The notes below the pieces were generated by a model that worked only from the letters and a program-made list of their open reading frames with translations, had not been told where the DNA came from and did no database searches. From positions 9,665,245 through 9,729,244 of the forward strand of contig NC_051119.1 of the NCBI RefSeq assembly GCF_014839805.1: a DNA stretch of 64,000 nt, in the 5' to 3' direction. Position 1 is the stretch's first letter. Every line of letters starts with the position of its first letter. Positions 59,689 through 64,000 of this stretch are shown here, one piece after another. The translations under genes and the position numbers were made by a program. The stretch is from Manduca sexta (Eukaryota; Arthropoda; Insecta; Lepidoptera; Sphingidae).

Positions 59689-60659
59689 GTATATGTTTAT
59701 GTTGCAATTTAACACATAAAAACTGCTTACTAAACAGCATATCATTGGTATCGCATTGACAGCATGAGAATGAATGATGGGAACGCATCATGTTAACTAA
59801 CGTAGGCATGTAATAGGTATGTAAATACCGTGCGACCTCGCCGTGAGTACTCCGCAGTTTAAGTAACAGAAAATGAGTTAATAATGACAGTTCGATGGTA
59901 AAAATACGTCTTCAAGACACCTAATAATTTGTTTATGATTTATAAAAAAGATAGGCAATAGCAGGCTTAACACAATTAAAGAAGTTAACAAATAAATAAA
60001 TAGAATTAATCAACGGTGGAGATGCCCATCGGAAAACAATGTGGGCTCACGAGTTTGATTCCATTCTTTCCTTATAATAAATTGCATGACCGTCAGTTAT
60101 AAAAAAAATTGTAAGCATAAAAATATCCGCAATATCATTCAGATTCAGAAAGATGCATTTATGAACGTCCTACTTTAATTTCTACTAACAAGTAACAACA
60201 CTAGAAAATACATTTTACATTACGAATGTATACAACTTATACCAAAATGTAGATACTAACTCATCCGTGTAATGTAAGCATACAATCGTATCTTGATTTA
60301 CGTAACACTCGTAATTGTTTATTCGTATCGATAACGCATCCGTACACTTGGTTCGCATAATTAAATAATTACGGCATAATACCTCTAGTAATAAAAGAAA
60401 TCCTGTGGAAGAACATGAAATTACTATAGTTGTTTGTAATTAAGTTTTACTACTAAAAGAACTAAGTAATTTATTACTTACTAGATTTTGTTAGCGGGTC
60501 CGTCCACGTGAAAGAGTTTTCCTGGGATAAAAGTACCGCTTTATATTTTCCCGGTATAAAATAGAGCCTATATTAAGTTATACCTCTAGCAATACATCGG
60601 TAAAAACTGCATTCAAATTCATGCAGTATTTCTTGCGTATACTTTTCTTTAATATTTAC

Positions 60660-60736
60660 AATGTACAGATATTAGCCTGTTACAATGTTATTATATTATG
60701 TACAGATATTAGCCTGTTACAATTTTATTATATTAT
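60660..60736 (+). repeat. 37-bp tandem duplication
   Basis: ATGTACAGATATTAGCCTGT plus TACAAT and TTATTATATT occurs twice with one difference. Confidence 0.88.
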
Positions 60737-62519
60737 GTAGGAAAAAATATTCGGCCCCACGTCGCCGGAAATTATTGAACTTCATAGAAGTTTATTCTAT
60801 TTACTTTTTATCTAAAAATATAATTAGATTTCAAATCGATAGTCATATATGTCTATTAAATAAAAAAAAAACGACGCGACCACTTCTCTACAGAAAAACT
60901 GTGTTCAGTTGTATGAACAAGATGTATATAATATCTATTGTGTTTGAAGACAATTTTCTCGCGAGTAGGTTAAGGTCGGCGGTTAGAAACCAAGGACTCA
61001 AGGTAACTACCTACTGCAAATAAACTCCTACATCTGTCGGCATCGTGAGTGCTGGGATATGTGGTAATTGTCTGTTTGTTGCAACACATCCATTCGCACG
61101 ATCTATATTAATTGGTAACATTCATAAACAAAAGATTTATGTAAATGACAAAATAGTGTTATTAGGTTTTGTTTGCGGTTAAATAAACGCTCGACTATGG
61201 TGTTCTGGGTAAATATTAAGTTTTTATTGAATCTAGGTATTGGTCTACCTTTGTGCCAAATTTCATAAATATCTATTTTATCGTAAATTAATATATTGAA
61301 AGTAAGTAATTATTCCGGGAAAAGTGTTTACGTAGGTGATTTAAAAATCATTTTAGAGTAAAATACTTTAAATAGTCCAGATAAGTAATTAATTGTACTA
61401 AAATTCAATTAAGACTCATGAATATTTCATGACTCATGTATTTAACAAGTATCACCACTAACTTTGAACATGCAGACGACCCACAAGAACGTAATCAATA
61501 AATATTAAATACATCACAAAATAATTTAAACACTTGCCTAAATCATCTTTTAACATTCGGTTGAATAGAACAAAGCAAGGGCGCGGGGCTTCGTTTGCCA
61601 CAAGCCATTGACCGTGAATGTAGCCCTGGTGTCCGTATCTATTTAGTTAAGTGCATTCATTATTTATTGTCTCCTTGTTTTGAGAGAAAATTTTGTTGTA
61701 CAACTAAGTTGAGCTTCGTACTTAGTGTTATTGCATAGCTGGTCTTATGGGCGGTGGTGAAGATATTGTATAGTGTTTAATAAAGAGCTATAAGTACTTA
61801 GACTAATTGTAATGCTTGTTGCAAGCTACAGAGGTTAATCTTTTGATTTTTCGGTTCAAGGGACACGATTTAGGTTTAGTGTTTTTATATTTGACAAGGA
61901 ATGGGCGTGCGGCTTGCACTAGTTACAATTTATATATTTCTATAAGTTGGTATCTAGGGCCGCAGCCAATACGCCTTTCTACAAATACGAATAACGAATA
62001 TATGTAAGGGAATGATATATCCTGGCGTAACTGTCGCTTGGATTTGATTCCTAATTCCTATACATTTTTTTTCTATTGGCGTTAACTATTGAAGTAAGGC
62101 GTCTGGTTACTAACAACTAAGTTTGACAACACTTCGTCTTTCGCTATGATGGTATCTTCTATTACTTACGTCTTTAAAAATCCAAAATAACGTCACTTAT
62201 TTTTTAATATTTTCTAGTCGCGAACGAATAAGCAACTCTAGTTAACACCAATTATATATCCATAAACCCGTATAACAGTATATATCTCGCTTTCCCAGTC
62301 CTTATCTGAGGACTTTGAACCCGCATCCAAACGCAGTGGTAACTCGTGTCAGGAAGCAAACCATTTAGCACTTTCCATTTCTTATGCGGTTATAATCGTG
62401 CAATACAAATGCTTGAGCAGATAGTTTGTTTTGAATTTATTTATTTATTGGGTATGATTACTAACTCTTTACTTCTTCTATACGGTTACTAACTAAACAA
62501 ACGAAAGTATTATGTTTAA

Positions 62520-62755
62520 AACTAGCTTTTGCGCGCGGCTTTGCGAACGTGAAGGAGTTTTTCGAGATAAAAGTCTCGCTATACGTATAGTTATAATCGT
62601 GTGTTTTGCCAGGATAGAAAGTAGCCTATAACCTTCCCAGGGTCTTATACTATCTCCATACCAAATTTCATAAAATCCGTTCAGATTTTGAGAAAATCGA
62701 TCACATACAGTCAGACAGAAAAAGGGACTTTGTTTCATTATATGTATAGATTAAA
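62520..62755 (+). repeat. Family E-like non-LTR fragment
   Basis: AACTAGCTTTTGCGCGCGGC, AACCTTCCCAGGGTCTTATA, CCATACCAAATTTCATAAAA and AGGGACTTTGTTTCATTATA, the usual order of this repeat type. Confidence 0.65.
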
Positions 62756-63825
62756 GCAAAATGTTTACAACCTTATTACAATTATTATTATTTTTTAAAA
62801 CCGTTACGGCGCATGGAAAATCGGTGTGATCAGCCTATGTAGGGAAACATAATATATACATAATAATATATAAAGATACTCTTAATCTACACACGTTTAA
62901 GTGTGTATGTTTTGGAGTTGAGTTATTTATGTATCTATTTAGGTAGGTAAAGTCTGCCCAATAAAATAAAATACTTGCTTTGGGGACGCCCGCTTTACTG
63001 TTTAGTTTTAAAGTTGACGTTGCCAGTAAAAGAAATTTGTCTCACATTTTACAGCAACATGGTAAGGGTTTTAACTTGGTCAGGCTATAAGTTCGTGTCT
63101 GTTTCTCCGAATAGTTAGGATTATTCGTCCCTCCATTACGTAAAGCGAACGTGTTGTCTAGCAAACGGATTTAAATCAAACCCTGTAAATTTATGCAATG
63201 AAGATTTAGATCTTGCAATAAGAAATATTTATCTACATTGCTTGGGTTTGTCACAATGTCCACATTACGTAAAATCACTGATAAGGATTTCTTATGTTTA
63301 CGCGAATGTTAGGCGAATGTAGATCGGACCGTCAAGAGCAACATTAAAAAAAAACAAAATTATATTATCGTAAAATGCAAGTAGATATTGTAACTTTAAT
63401 ATTGTACATTATCAGATGACCAACACCTCAGTCCGCCCCGTGACCACGAATTCTGCAGTCTTCGAAACGTCGAGAGAAAATTATAATATAAAAAAAACGC
63501 GATAAAATCTGCAAAATATATCACTGATCAGGCCGACTTATCTTTACAACATACATTTACAAGAAAGCTAGTATAACCAAAGCGTATACAGTTATACTAA
63601 TCATCTCTATTAGAGACGCTGTATCAAAAAAGCCATGAGCAAAAACAAATCGATTGCGATGCGGAAGGACGGATAGTGTTAAATAAGTGGTTACGTTGTG
63701 TGTGTGAGCGCTCGAGTGTGTCGACATTTCTATTGTTTAATGTGATTCGGATGTTACGATGCCTTGTAGACTTAAGAATCAAGTCATAATAACTAAAATG
63801 GCTTTGAAGAGCCAGGGGTGGAACC

Positions 63826-63980
63826 AGTAGCGAGGGGTGAAAATTTTCAAAAGGTAACCCGAGGGAAAAAAAAATGCTTTAGTTAACATATCGCGAACAA
63901 TTTGACAAAAACCTACTAAACATGAATCAACCTAAAAGGGAAGTCGGTAGGAAGCGGGTTGTATGGACGCTTCGCCACTG
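63826..63980. mobile_element. hAT-type MITE, family F, copy 3
   Basis: Ends CAGTAGCGAGG and CTTCGCCACTG. Flanking 8-mers GGTGGAAC and GGTGGACC differ at one base. The inner GGAAG and TTGTATGGACGCTTCG match the copy at 26288 in the opposite orientation. Confidence 0.82.
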
Positions 63981-64000
63981 GGTGGACCACAATGAGGTCT

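Larger units (their letters stand above)
59272..63825. other. Upstream region or 5' intron of gene 2
   Basis: AT-rich. It holds a short perfect hairpin (59657-59688), a 37-bp tandem duplication (60660-60736) and family E-like fragments (60484-60640 and 62520-62755). Open frames such as 60685-61023 have no protein-like composition. No gene is supported. Confidence 0.5.

Noticed and set aside
60685..61023. 112-codon plus-strand ORF upstream of gene 2
   Set aside because: Begins inside a tandem duplication, Lys/Ile/Tyr/Phe-rich as expected for AT-rich non-coding DNA, no known motif.

Overview
The window looks like lepidopteran (moth or butterfly) nuclear DNA. It is AT-rich and intron-rich, its exons are short and GC-rich, and the introns are crowded with small transposable elements: tRNA-headed SINEs, a truncated non-LTR retrotransposon end, hAT-type MITEs with 8-bp target duplications, and TTAA-flanked foldback elements. 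There is no bacterial-style gene organisation, no CRISPR array and no rRNA. The order assignment is an inference from gene structure and repeat types; no database was searched.

Two protein-coding genes are supported, both on the minus strand. Gene 1 (1085-47146 coding, first exon near 48.7-49.1 kb) is a Rho guanine nucleotide exchange factor rebuilt here from 34 coding exons. Every junction keeps the reading frame and the model gives 1358 residues. The order is an acidic N-terminus, a conserved-looking serine motif, an atypical C1 zinc finger, a DH domain, a PH domain, a coiled coil, a Cys-rich patch, a second coiled coil and a short hydrophobic C-terminus. This is the layout of the ARHGEF2/ARHGEF18/ARHGEF28/AKAP13 group, which in flies includes cysts/Dp114RhoGEF. 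Such proteins load GTP on Rho and drive cortical actomyosin contraction.

Gene 2 (51568-59141 coding, 6 coding exons, 386 residues) is a four-pass membrane protein with a long Tyr/Pro-rich tail carrying two PPxY motifs. Its family is not firmly recognised; it may be a DUF4728/pasiflora-like or LAPTM-like tetraspan protein. Its 3'UTR holds a near-complete foldback MITE that would form a long RNA hairpin.

Layout: 0-1.1 kb, 3'UTR of gene 1; 1.1-30.9 kb, 33 exons of gene 1; 30.9-47.1 kb, a 16-kb intron that collects transposon debris and has two GC-rich unique islands that could be enhancers or alternative promoters; 47.1-49.1 kb, the 5' end of gene 1; 49.1-50.4 kb, intergenic with repeats; 50.4-59.3 kb, gene 2; 59.3-64 kb, upstream or intron sequence of gene 2 with no gene recognised. 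The two genes are in tandem and nothing shows that they act together, although both encode cell-cortex or membrane-type proteins. I see no clearly novel multi-gene system. The most interesting points are the C-terminal Cys module and PDZ-type end of the RhoGEF, the PPxY tail of gene 2, the foldback MITEs and the intronic GC islands.
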